Below, piece by piece: positions 18,992-27,464 of a stretch of 64,000 nucleotides of DNA. The translations under genes and the position numbers were made by a program. Source of the DNA: an uncultured Bacilli bacterium (lineage in GTDB: Bacteria > Bacillota_I > Bacilli_A > RF39 > UBA660); contig CAOLUI010000002.1 in NCBI GenBank assembly GCA_948479395.1, positions 1-64,000 on the forward strand, given 5' to 3'. Positions within the stretch are counted from its first letter, which is position 1; every line of letters starts with the position of its first letter. A model generated the notes under the pieces. The model was not told the origin of the DNA. It saw nothing but the letters and a program-made list of their open reading frames with translations, and made no database searches.

Positions 18992-20953
18992 ATGAAATTA
19001 TATTTAAGATTAATTTATAGATATTATCGATATACACATAATATAGGAAAAACAATATTGTTTGCAATAAAAGCAATATTTAAGTATTATTCGCCTAGTA
19101 AGAATTTAGAATCTACGGAACAGTTAAAAAGATTATTTAAAAAAATAGAGATTGTTATTCCAGAAAAGGGATTTGTTTACTTTATAGACATACATAAGAC
19201 AATTACAAGAAAAAATCGAACAATAGATAATATTACAATTGATTATGAATTTATATTAGAAAATTCTTTAAATGACTTGCGAAAAAAAGCTCAGAAAATG
19301 AGAAATCAAGATTTTAAAGAAGAATTAATTCAAACGATAGAAGCAATAGAGTTATTAATAGATCGAATAATTGCTTTGAATATAAAAAATAATTGTATTC
19401 AATATATTAAAAATATTAAAGATAAGAAAGTATTATCTTTTGAGGATGCCTTACAAAGAATATTGTTTTTTAATCAACTTTTATGGCAAACAAATCATAA
19501 TTTAAATGGTTTAGGAAGATTAGATTTGATTTTGGAAAAGTTTTATCAAGAAGATATTAAAAAGAATAAAATTACTAAGTCTAAAGCGACTTTATTAATT
19601 ACTGATTTTTGTCAAGCGTTAAATAATTATTATTGGGTAAAAAGTAATGGATTAGTAGGAGATACAGGACAGGTGATTATTTTAGGAGGACTTAGGGATA
19701 ATGGAACTTATTTTTCTAATGAATTAACGGAAATTTTTATAGAAGTAATAAAAAAATTACAAAAACCAGATCCAAAACTTATCTTAAGAGTTGCTAATGA
19801 TATGCCATCAAATTTATTAGATATGGCTCTTCTATCAATCAAAACTGGAATAGGAAGTCCTCTTTTGTCTAATGATGAGGTAATTATTCCTAAACTTATT
19901 GAATTGGGATATGAAAAAAAAGATGCCTATAATTATTGTACTTCTGCTTGTTGGGAACCATATATTCCGGGAGTTTCTTTTGATCAAAATAATGTTGATA
20001 CTTTTGTGTATGCTGAATCTTTAATTCAAGTTTTAGAACAGGAAAACTTAGAATCTATTAATAATTTTGCAGCATTTTATAAAAAGTATGAAGAATACTT
20101 AGAAAGATCTATCAATGATTTTATAAGGAAAGTAAATAGAATTCATTTTGTAAAAGACCCTTTAATTTCTTTAACTTCGCCTTCTTGTTATATGAATGAA
20201 TACGATATTGGTGAGGGAGGAGCAAAGTATAATCATTTTGGTTTTACAACAGTTTCGATGTCTAATACGGTAAATTCGTTATTGATTATAAAAAAGTATT
20301 GTTTTGAGAAAAAAATATTATCTTTAAATGAGTTAAATAAGATTAGAAAAGAAAATTATGGAAGAAAAGAATATGTTGAAAAATTTAAAAAGGAAAAAAA
20401 TAGGTATGGCGTTGATAATGAAGAAGTTATTGATTTGACGAAAAAAATAAGTCGAAAAGCATCTAGTATTTTTAGAAAACAAAAAAATTATCTCGGGGGA
20501 ATATTTAAAATTGGATTAAGCTCACCATCTTATATAACAAAGAGTAAATTTCCGGCAACTTTAGATGGAAGAAAGAATAATGAACCATTTGATGTTCATA
20601 TTTCTAATGAACTTGCTAGTTATACGGAGATAATAAATTTTGCAGCTAGTATGGATTATGGAGAAAATAGAATAAATGGAAATGTTGTAGATATTATGAT
20701 GAATCCTATTTATTTGACAAATAATATGGAAAAAATAAAAACTTTAATACTAGTCGGAATTAAAAAAGGTTTTTATCAAATGCAATTTAATGTTGTTTCT
20801 AGCGAAATGCTTATAAAAGCTAAAAGTAATCCAGAAAATTTTAAAAATTTAATAGTTCGAGTTTGGGGTTTTAGTGCTTATTTTGTAGATTTACCAGAAA
20901 GTTATCAAGATTTACTAATAGAAAGAGCTTTAGAAAATGAAAGTAAGAATTAG
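18992..20953 (+). CDS. Glycyl-radical enzyme, eliminase-like (CxE active site)
   Basis: 653 residues, shorter than the roughly 750-850 of common family members. The C-terminus carries the glycyl-radical loop RVWGFSAYF with the radical Gly at about 626. The active-site loop NYCTSACWEPYIPG places the thiyl Cys at about 320 followed by Glu 322, the C-x-E arrangement of glycerol/choline-type eliminases rather than the Cys-Cys pair of pyruvate formate-lyase. GLGRLDLILEKFY near 173-185 and RVANDMPSNLLDMAL near 266-280 are also family segments. The first 40 residues are unusually basic and aromatic. It overlaps its activase gene. It lies inside the glycan operon, between flippase and glycosyltransferase, so a sugar or polyol substrate is likely but unproven. 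Confidence 0.85.
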   Translation: MKLYLRLIYRYYRYTHNIGKTILFAIKAIFKYYSPSKNLESTEQLKRLFKKIEIVIPEKGFVYFIDIHKTITRKNRTIDNITIDYEFILENSLNDLRKKAQKMRNQDFKEELIQTIEAIELLIDRIIALNIKNNCIQYIKNIKDKKVLSFEDALQRILFFNQLLWQTNHNLNGLGRLDLILEKFYQEDIKKNKITKSKATLLITDFCQALNNYYWVKSNGLVGDTGQVIILGGLRDNGTYFSNELTEIFIEVIKKLQKPDPKLILRVANDMPSNLLDMALLSIKTGIGSPLLSNDEVIIPKLIELGYEKKDAYNYCTSACWEPYIPGVSFDQNNVDTFVYAESLIQVLEQENLESINNFAAFYKKYEEYLERSINDFIRKVNRIHFVKDPLISLTSPSCYMNEYDIGEGGAKYNHFGFTTVSMSNTVNSLLIIKKYCFEKKILSLNELNKIRKENYGRKEYVEKFKKEKNRYGVDNEEVIDLTKKISRKASSIFRKQKNYLGGIFKIGLSSPSYITKSKFPATLDGRKNNEPFDVHISNELASYTEIINFAASMDYGENRINGNVVDIMMNPIYLTNNMEKIKTLILVGIKKGFYQMQFNVVSSEMLIKAKSNPENFKNLIVRVWGFSAYFVDLPESYQDLLIERALENESKN

Positions 20954-21698
20954 TAATATTCAGCGCTTTTGTCTTCATGATGGGCCTGGTATTCGTACAA
21001 CTATTTTTTTTAAAGGGTGTAATTTAAAATGTCCTTGGTGTTGTAATCCAGAAAATATGGATTATGAAATAAAGGAATTTGAAGAAGAAGGGATTGTAAA
21101 AAAATGGGGTTATGATATTGAAATAAAAGATTTATATAAGGAAATTATGAAAGATAAAGATTATTATCAAAATGAGGGCGGAATAACTTTATCAGGGGGA
21201 GAAGCATTATTACAAATTACGAAATATGAAGAGTTATTAAAGATGTTAAAAAAAGAAAAAATAAATATTTGTTTGGAAACTTCTTTAGCTGTGCCAGAAA
21301 AAAATGTTGAGATAGCTATGAAATATATAGATGACTATTTTGTAGATGTAAAGATATTATTAAAAAAAGAAGCACAAAATATTTTAAATTTAAATATTGA
21401 TCTTTATCAACATAATTTGGATTTATTAATAAAAAATAATAAAAATATAACTTTAAGATTTCCGGTTAATAAAGAATATACTTCTAAGCAAAAAAATATT
21501 GAATTAATTGGAAAAGTATTAAAAGAAAATGCTAGTTTAAAAATAGAAATCTTTAAAACTCATAATTTAGGAGAAAGTAAATATCAAAAATTAAATAAGC
21601 AATATCAAAAAATTTTAGAGATATCAGATCAAGAATTAGAAGCAATTTATAAAGCATTAAAAAGATATACTCAAAATGTAAAAATAATAGAAATGTAG
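20937..21698 (+). CDS. Radical-SAM activase of the glycyl-radical enzyme
   Basis: 253 residues. Cys 28, 32 and 35 form the C-x3-C-x2-C iron-sulfur site in FFKGCNLKCPWCCNPEN, preceded by the activase signature LHDGPGIRTT. GGITLSGGEALLQ is the GGE motif that holds the methionine part of SAM. It lacks the inserted eight-cysteine ferredoxin domain of the longer eliminase activases, resembling the minimal PflA form. It starts inside the enzyme gene (17-base overlap), so the two are made together. It would abstract a hydrogen from the Gly at about 626 of the partner. Confidence 0.9.
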   Translation: MKVRISNIQRFCLHDGPGIRTTIFFKGCNLKCPWCCNPENMDYEIKEFEEEGIVKKWGYDIEIKDLYKEIMKDKDYYQNEGGITLSGGEALLQITKYEELLKMLKKEKINICLETSLAVPEKNVEIAMKYIDDYFVDVKILLKKEAQNILNLNIDLYQHNLDLLIKNNKNITLRFPVNKEYTSKQKNIELIGKVLKENASLKIEIFKTHNLGESKYQKLNKQYQKILEISDQELEAIYKALKRYTQNVKIIEM

Positions 21699-21706
21699 AT
21701 GGTAAT

Positions 21707-23581
21707 ATGAAAAAAAAAATAGCTATATTTACAGGGTTTTATTTGCCTCATCTTGGAGGAGTTGAAACATATACATTTAATTTGGCAACGGAGTTAGTTA
21801 AACAAGGTTATGATGTGATAATTGTAACTTCAAATTATAATAATGAAAAAAATTATGTCAAAAATAAAATATCAATTTATAAATTACCAGTTTATAAATT
21901 ATTTAAAAATAGATATCCGATTTTGAAAAAAAATAATGATTATAAATCATTAATAAATAAATTACAAGATGAAAATATAGATTATGTTTTATGTAATACA
22001 AGATTTTATACAACGTCTTTTTTAGCTGCAAATTTTGCGAAAAAGAATAATTTACCAATTATTTGTATTGATCACAGTAGCGGACATTTAAGTGTTGATA
22101 ATAAAGTCTTAGATTTTTTTGGTGCTATTTATGAACATTTTCTAACTTTCAGATTAAAATATAAAATTAAAGATTATTATGGAGTTTCTAAAAGGAGTAA
22201 TGAGTGGTTAAATCATTTTAAAATTAAAGCCTCGGGAGTTTTTTATAATTCAGTTGATAAAAATTTGTATAATGAATACAAAGATAAAAACTATAGAAAA
22301 GAATTTAATAATAAAATTGTTTTAAGTTATGTAGGAAGAGTTATTAAAGAAAAAGGGTTATATAATCTTTTGGATGCTTTTAAGTTATTAGAAAAAAAAT
22401 ATCAAAATCTTGTTCTGGTAATAGCAGGCGATGGAACTTCTTTAAATGATTTGAAAGAGAAATATAAGAGTAAAAATATTGTTTATTTAGGAGGAGTAGA
22501 TCATGATGAAGTAATGAAACTATTGAGTCAAACAGATATTTTTATTCATCCATCAATGTATCCTGAAGGATTGCCTACAGTTATATTAGAAGCGGGATTA
22601 ATGAAAAATGTTGTTTTAGCAACTGATCGAGGCGGAACAAAAGAAGTAATAAATAAAAAAACGGGGATTATTATTGAAGAAAATGTCGAATCAATTGTGG
22701 AAAATGTTGAAAAATTATTAAATAATGAAAAATTAATGAATGAATATAAAGAGAATATTCATCAAGAAGTGAAGGAAAAATTTACGTGGAATATTAATGC
22801 CCAAAAAGTAATTGAAGCTTTTGAAAGGAAAGAAAAAATGGATAATAGTAGTGTTAGTATTTTTGTAGCTGCTCATAAAAAGGCGAAATTTCCAGACGAT
22901 AAAATGTATATACCTATTAGAGTAGGGGCGGCTTTAAATAAAGATGATTTTGGATATGTTCGAGATGATACAAAAGATAATATATCTAATAAGAATAAAT
23001 CTTTTTGTGAACTTACTGCTACATATTGGATTTGGAAAAATGATAAATCAGATATAGTGGGTTTAACTCATTATAGAAGATATTTTTTTAAAAGAAAAAA
23101 GAAAATGGATTTTAAGAATATATTAAATAAAAAAGATATTATAAGTATTTTAAAGGATTATGATATTATTGTTCCTAATAGGACTTTTATAATAAAACAT
23201 AATGCTAAAAATTCATGGTATAAAACACATATAGCAAAGGATTATGATTTAGTAAGAGATATTATTTCGGAAAAGTATCCTGATTATTTAGAAAGTTTTG
23301 ATAAGTTTTCGAGGAAAAAGACTTTATATATTTGCAATATGTTTATTACAAGGAAAGAAATATTTGATGATTATTATTCTTGGTTATTTGATATTTTATT
23401 TGAGTTAGAAAAAAGAGTCGATATTAGCAAGTATGATGATTATAATAAAAGATTATTTGGTTTTATGTCAGAAAGATTGTTTAATGTATGGTTATTAAAC
23501 CATAAAGAATTAAAAATTAAACGAATGCCTGTTTATAACACAGATAAGAGACCTTATAATCAATATTTAATGATAAATTAA
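21707..23581 (+). CDS. GT4 glycosyltransferase fused to a DUF4422 glycosyltransferase domain
   Basis: 624 residues. Residues 1 to about 370 are GT4: FYLPHLGGVETYTFNLA, LSYVGRVIKEKGLYNLLDAF, IAGDGTSLNDL and MYPEGLPTVILEAGLM with the donor-site Glu. From about 380, SIFVAAHKKAKFPDD, then IPIRVGAAL, FCELTATYWIWKN and GLTHYRRYF are the signature of DUF4422, a capsule-locus transferase domain with a small GT-A-like fold. A short linker with lysines and EKMDNSS joins them. Neither half is truncated. Two transfer steps in one chain are implied; linkages are unknown. Confidence 0.85.
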   Translation: MKKKIAIFTGFYLPHLGGVETYTFNLATELVKQGYDVIIVTSNYNNEKNYVKNKISIYKLPVYKLFKNRYPILKKNNDYKSLINKLQDENIDYVLCNTRFYTTSFLAANFAKKNNLPIICIDHSSGHLSVDNKVLDFFGAIYEHFLTFRLKYKIKDYYGVSKRSNEWLNHFKIKASGVFYNSVDKNLYNEYKDKNYRKEFNNKIVLSYVGRVIKEKGLYNLLDAFKLLEKKYQNLVLVIAGDGTSLNDLKEKYKSKNIVYLGGVDHDEVMKLLSQTDIFIHPSMYPEGLPTVILEAGLMKNVVLATDRGGTKEVINKKTGIIIEENVESIVENVEKLLNNEKLMNEYKENIHQEVKEKFTWNINAQKVIEAFERKEKMDNSSVSIFVAAHKKAKFPDDKMYIPIRVGAALNKDDFGYVRDDTKDNISNKNKSFCELTATYWIWKNDKSDIVGLTHYRRYFFKRKKKMDFKNILNKKDIISILKDYDIIVPNRTFIIKHNAKNSWYKTHIAKDYDLVRDIISEKYPDYLESFDKFSRKKTLYICNMFITRKEIFDDYYSWLFDILFELEKRVDISKYDDYNKRLFGFMSERLFNVWLLNHKELKIKRMPVYNTDKRPYNQYLMIN

Positions 23582-23594
23582 TGGTGGTGATAAA

Positions 23595-24704
23595 ATGAAA
23601 AAATATGATTATGTAATAGTGGGTGCTGGTTTATTTGGGGCTACTTTTGCTCAAAAAGCGCATGCCGAAGGAAAGAAAGTTTTGGTTATTGATAAAAGAA
23701 GTCATATAGCAGGAAATATTTACACAGAGGAAGTAGAGGGAATTAATGTTCATAAGTATGGGGCCCATATTTTTCATACTGATTATAAGGATGTTTGGGA
23801 TTATATAAATTCTTTTGGGGAATTTAATCGATATACTAATGCACCAATAGCTAGAATTGGAAATGAAATTTATAATATGCCGTTTAATATGAATACTTTT
23901 GCTAAAATATGGGATGATGTATTTACGCCAAAGGATGCGATAAGACATATAAATGAGGAGAAAAAGGAAATTACGGGAGAACCGCAAAATTTAGAAGAAC
24001 AAGCAATTTCTTTGGTCGGAAGAACAATTTATGAAAAATTAGTGAAAGGTTATACGGAAAAACAATGGAATCGTGATTGTAAAGATTTACCAGCTTTTAT
24101 TATAAAAAGATTACCAGTAAGGCTTACTTTTGATAATAATTATTTTAATGATAGATATCAAGGAATTCCCATTGGAGGATATACTAAGTTGGTAGAGAAA
24201 ATGTTAGATGGAATTGAGGTAAAGCTTAATACTAATTTTTTTGATGATATAGAATATTATAAAGAAATAGCAGAGTATATAGTTTATACTGGTCCAATAG
24301 ATGAATATTTTAATTATTCTTTGGGTACTTTAGAATGGCGAAGTTTAAAGTTTGAAACAAAGGTTTTAGATGAAGAAAATTATCAAGGAAATGCTGTTGT
24401 AAATTATACGGGTCATGAAGTAGATTATACTAGAGTAATTGAACATAAACATTTTGAATTTGGTAACCAAAGTAAAACAGTTATAACTTTTGAATATCCA
24501 GCAGATTATAAAGAGGGAATGGAAAAATATTATACAATAAATGATGAAAAAAATAATGAATTAGCAGAGAAATATCGTGATCTTGCGAAAAAGGAAGAAA
24601 AAGTTATTTTTGGTGGAAGACTTGCCGAATATAAATATTATGATATGGATGATGTTATTAAAAGAGCTTTTGAAGTATCAAATGAATATTTAAAGGATGA
24701 ATAA
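23595..24704 (+). CDS. glf: UDP-galactopyranose mutase
   Basis: 369 residues, normal length. VIVGAGLFGATFAQ is the FAD-binding GxGxxG start; GNIYTEEVEGINVHKYGAHIFHT holds the family HxxGxHxFH pattern; YTGPIDEYFNY, and the conserved Arg-Tyr-rich part EWRSLKFE, follow. It converts UDP-galactopyranose to UDP-galactofuranose with reduced FAD, providing Galf for the glycan. It is the last gene of the first long glycan transcript, ended by a terminator. Confidence 0.96.
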   Translation: MKKYDYVIVGAGLFGATFAQKAHAEGKKVLVIDKRSHIAGNIYTEEVEGINVHKYGAHIFHTDYKDVWDYINSFGEFNRYTNAPIARIGNEIYNMPFNMNTFAKIWDDVFTPKDAIRHINEEKKEITGEPQNLEEQAISLVGRTIYEKLVKGYTEKQWNRDCKDLPAFIIKRLPVRLTFDNNYFNDRYQGIPIGGYTKLVEKMLDGIEVKLNTNFFDDIEYYKEIAEYIVYTGPIDEYFNYSLGTLEWRSLKFETKVLDEENYQGNAVVNYTGHEVDYTRVIEHKHFEFGNQSKTVITFEYPADYKEGMEKYYTINDEKNNELAEKYRDLAKKEEKVIFGGRLAEYKYYDMDDVIKRAFEVSNEYLKDE

Positions 24705-24719
24705 ATCATCTTTTTTTTT
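24696..24719 (+). terminator. Intrinsic terminator after glf
   Basis: GATGA at 24696-24700 pairs with TCATC at 24706-24710, then a run of nine T. The stem overlaps the stop codon region. Confidence 0.6.
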
Positions 24720-24749
24720 ATTATGGTTTTAAGGTTAAAAAATAGCTTA

Positions 24750-24778
24750 TTAACATATTTAATTATAAATGGTATAAT
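24750..24778 (+). promoter_or_regulatory. Promoter for the membrane GT-C/GT2 pair
   Basis: TTAACA at 24750-24755, a 17-base spacer and TATAAT at 24773-24778, about 20 bases before the coding region at 24800. It is among the clearest sigma-A-like promoters in the window. Confidence 0.7.
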
Positions 24779-24799
24779 TTTTTTAGAAAGAAGAATTAA

Positions 24800-26467
24800 A
24801 TGAAAAAAAGCAAATTTTTAGATATAAATTATTTTATTATTTTTATAGTATCCTTATTGTTAATTTTTCCACTTATAAACAATTTATATTTTGAAGGACA
24901 CGATACGGGATATCATATAGCTAATATCTTAGCTATAAGTGATAACTTAAGTTATCATAATCTATTTAATTTAAAAATCTTTCCTTTAATTGCGAATAAT
25001 TTTGGTTATGGTTCAGGAATATTTTATCCGCAGCTTTCGCATTTCATGGCGGCTTTGATTTATAATGTTTTTCCAAATATTTTAGTTTTTACTTCTTTGA
25101 AAATTACTAATTTTATTATTATTTTTTTATCGGGAATTTTGATGTATAGATTTATGAAAGTATCCACAAAGAATAAAAAATTAGCTTTTTTAGCGACGAT
25201 TTTTTATTTAACTATACCTTATAAAATATATGATTATTTGGTAAGAGATGCAGTAGCTGAGTCTTTAGTTTTTGTTTTTTTACCATTAATTTTTTTAAGT
25301 TTTTATTATATATTTAATAAACAATATAAAAAGTTTTATATTAATTTTATTATAGGTTATGTGGGGTTGATTAATTCTCATTTGGTAATGACTATTTATG
25401 TAACTTTATTTTTAATTGTTATTTTAATTACGCAATTTAAAAAGTTTTGGAATAGAGAAATAATTAAGAGGTGTTTTAGAGCAACTGGAGTAGTTTTATT
25501 GATTTGTTTACCATTTATTATTCCTTTAATAACGCATCTGGTAAGGGGCTCTTATGTTGTATTTGATAAAGGGCAAATGGCCAATAGATTTGGAGTTTAT
25601 AGCGGCGGATTAAATATTTATCATTATTTTATTGGATGGCCTAAGGAAATTGGATATCATTTTTTAAATATCGTAGGTTTTTTGTTAGTTATTTATTTGA
25701 TAGTTAAATTGAAAAAAGCGAATATGATAAAAAGAAAATTACAACAAGATTATTTATTTGCAACTGGTTTAATTTGTACTAGTTTAGGAATATGGATGTC
25801 TTCTTTATTATTTCCGTGGTTTTTAATGCCAAATTTTTTATTAATGATTCAGTTTCCTTGGCGACTAGGGACATTTACGGGAATAGGAATTAGTATTTTA
25901 GTTTATTATGCTTTTTTAGAAATTAAAGATATGTATTGGAATAAAGCGTATATATTAAGTATTATATTTTGTATTTTAGTAGCTATTTTTTGTATAATGG
26001 CTCAAGACTATAAAAAATTGTCTATTGATGATTATAATTTGTCACAACTTGGAATGGGATGGCAAAAAGAATATTTACCCGTTAAGCTAAAAAAGAAGCA
26101 AAAATATTTGAAAAAAAGGGGAAATGATATTTTGGTAATGAAAGGTAATGCCTTAATAACTAATGTAATAAATGATACGCCATATCTAAAATTTCGAGTA
26201 GATGAGGTATCAGATGCAGTATTAGAGTTACCACGAATTTATTATTTAGGGTATAAAATAACAGTTGATTATGGAGATAAAAAAGAGAATATTTCTTATA
26301 AAGAGAATGAAAATGGTTTTATAGAGATAAGTTTGAAAAAAAGTGCTATAATTGAAGTAGATTATGAAGGAACGCCACTAGCAAGAATTAGCAATAAAAT
26401 AAGTGTAATAACTATGATGGGATTTTTGATTTTTATTGTTTTTAAAAGAGGTGAGGAAAATGGCTAA
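24800..26467 (+). CDS. Large membrane protein, GT-C-like (PTPS-related membrane family)
   Basis: 555 residues, about ten membrane segments, then a soluble C-terminal part (about 400-530) and a last membrane helix. The early acidic loop FEGHDTGYHIANI (about 33-45) is placed as in GT-C enzymes, where the Asp is catalytic. LLFPWFLMPNFLLMIQFPWRLGTFTG is a segment seen in the family labelled 6-pyruvoyl-tetrahydropterin-synthase-related membrane proteins. It probably transfers a sugar from a polyprenyl-phosphate donor outside the cell. It overlaps the GT2 gene that follows by eight bases, which could make that donor. Function is inferred. Confidence 0.6.
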   Translation: MKKSKFLDINYFIIFIVSLLLIFPLINNLYFEGHDTGYHIANILAISDNLSYHNLFNLKIFPLIANNFGYGSGIFYPQLSHFMAALIYNVFPNILVFTSLKITNFIIIFLSGILMYRFMKVSTKNKKLAFLATIFYLTIPYKIYDYLVRDAVAESLVFVFLPLIFLSFYYIFNKQYKKFYINFIIGYVGLINSHLVMTIYVTLFLIVILITQFKKFWNREIIKRCFRATGVVLLICLPFIIPLITHLVRGSYVVFDKGQMANRFGVYSGGLNIYHYFIGWPKEIGYHFLNIVGFLLVIYLIVKLKKANMIKRKLQQDYLFATGLICTSLGIWMSSLLFPWFLMPNFLLMIQFPWRLGTFTGIGISILVYYAFLEIKDMYWNKAYILSIIFCILVAIFCIMAQDYKKLSIDDYNLSQLGMGWQKEYLPVKLKKKQKYLKKRGNDILVMKGNALITNVINDTPYLKFRVDEVSDAVLELPRIYYLGYKITVDYGDKKENISYKENENGFIEISLKKSAIIEVDYEGTPLARISNKISVITMMGFLIFIVFKRGEENG

Positions 26468-27416
26468 GGAAGTTATAAGTGTTGTAGTATCTTGTTATAA
26501 TGAAGAAAAATCTTTACCATTATTTTATAAAGAGTTAAGTAAGATTTTTGATAATATTTCGAAGTATAAGTTAGAACTTATTTTAGTAAATGATGGAAGT
26601 AAAGATAAAACATTAGATGAAATGAAGAAATTATATAGAGAGGATAATAGAATAAAATATATTTCTTTTTCCAGAAATTTTGGAAAGGAAGCGGCGATGT
26701 ATGCGGGGCTTGTTAATACAACAGGAGATTATGTAGCTTTAATGGATGCGGATTTACAAGATCCTCCCTCTCTTCTTCCCGATATGCTAGAAATATTAAA
26801 AAATGAAGAAAATGAGTATGATTGTGTGGCAACCCGAAGAGTTAGCAGAACAGGAGAACCACCAATTAGAAGTTTTTTTGCACGAGCTTTTTATAAAATA
26901 ATTAATAAGATGTCAGATGTTGAATTAGTTGATGGGGCAAGAGATTATCGTTTAATGAAAAGAAAAATGGTAGATGCTATTTTAGAGTTAAAGGAGTATA
27001 ATCGTTTTTCCAAAGGGTTATTTGGCTTTGTGGGTTTTAATACTAAATGGTTAGAATATAAAAATATTGAAAGAGTTGCGGGAGAGACTAAGTGGTCTTT
27101 TTGGAAGTTATTTAAATATGCTATTGAAGGAATTGTTGCTTTTACTACTGTACCTCTTACTATCGCTGCAGTTTTAGGAATATTGTTTTGTATAATTGCT
27201 TTTGTAATGATTATAGTAATTATTTTTAAGACTTTAATTTTTGGCGATCCCACGAGTGGCTGGCCTTCAATGATTTGTGTAATATTTTTAGTTAGTGGTG
27301 TTCAATTGTTTTGTTTAGGGATTATAGGAGAGTATTTATCTAAAACTTATTTAGAAACTAAAAAAAGACCAATTTATATAGTGAAAGAAACGGAAAAAGA
27401 TTTAGAAAAAAAATAA
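26460..27416 (+). CDS. GtrB-like GT2 polyprenyl-phosphate glycosyltransferase with membrane tail
   Basis: 318 residues from the ATG at 26460, with GAGGTGAGG just upstream; an earlier TTG at 26436 lies inside the preceding gene. ISVVVSCYNEEKSLPLFY, LVNDGSKDKTLDEM, FSRNFGKEAAMYAGL and MDADLQDPPSLLPDML are the GtrB/YkcC-type hallmarks; RLMKRKMVDAIL follows. Two membrane helices close the protein (about 229-258 and 270-295). Such enzymes load Glc or another sugar onto undecaprenyl phosphate for a GT-C partner, here most likely the gene directly upstream. Confidence 0.9.
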   Translation: MAKEVISVVVSCYNEEKSLPLFYKELSKIFDNISKYKLELILVNDGSKDKTLDEMKKLYREDNRIKYISFSRNFGKEAAMYAGLVNTTGDYVALMDADLQDPPSLLPDMLEILKNEENEYDCVATRRVSRTGEPPIRSFFARAFYKIINKMSDVELVDGARDYRLMKRKMVDAILELKEYNRFSKGLFGFVGFNTKWLEYKNIERVAGETKWSFWKLFKYAIEGIVAFTTVPLTIAAVLGILFCIIAFVMIIVIIFKTLIFGDPTSGWPSMICVIFLVSGVQLFCLGIIGEYLSKTYLETKKRPIYIVKETEKDLEKK

Positions 27417-27464
27417 GTCTTTTTTTATTTTATGGTATACTACTAATATAGAGGAAGTGTTATT

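Noticed and set aside
18992..20953. Pyruvate formate-lyase
   Set aside because: The active site has C-x-E rather than the Cys-Cys pair, and the chain is too short; a pyruvate:ferredoxin oxidoreductase is already present at 27465.
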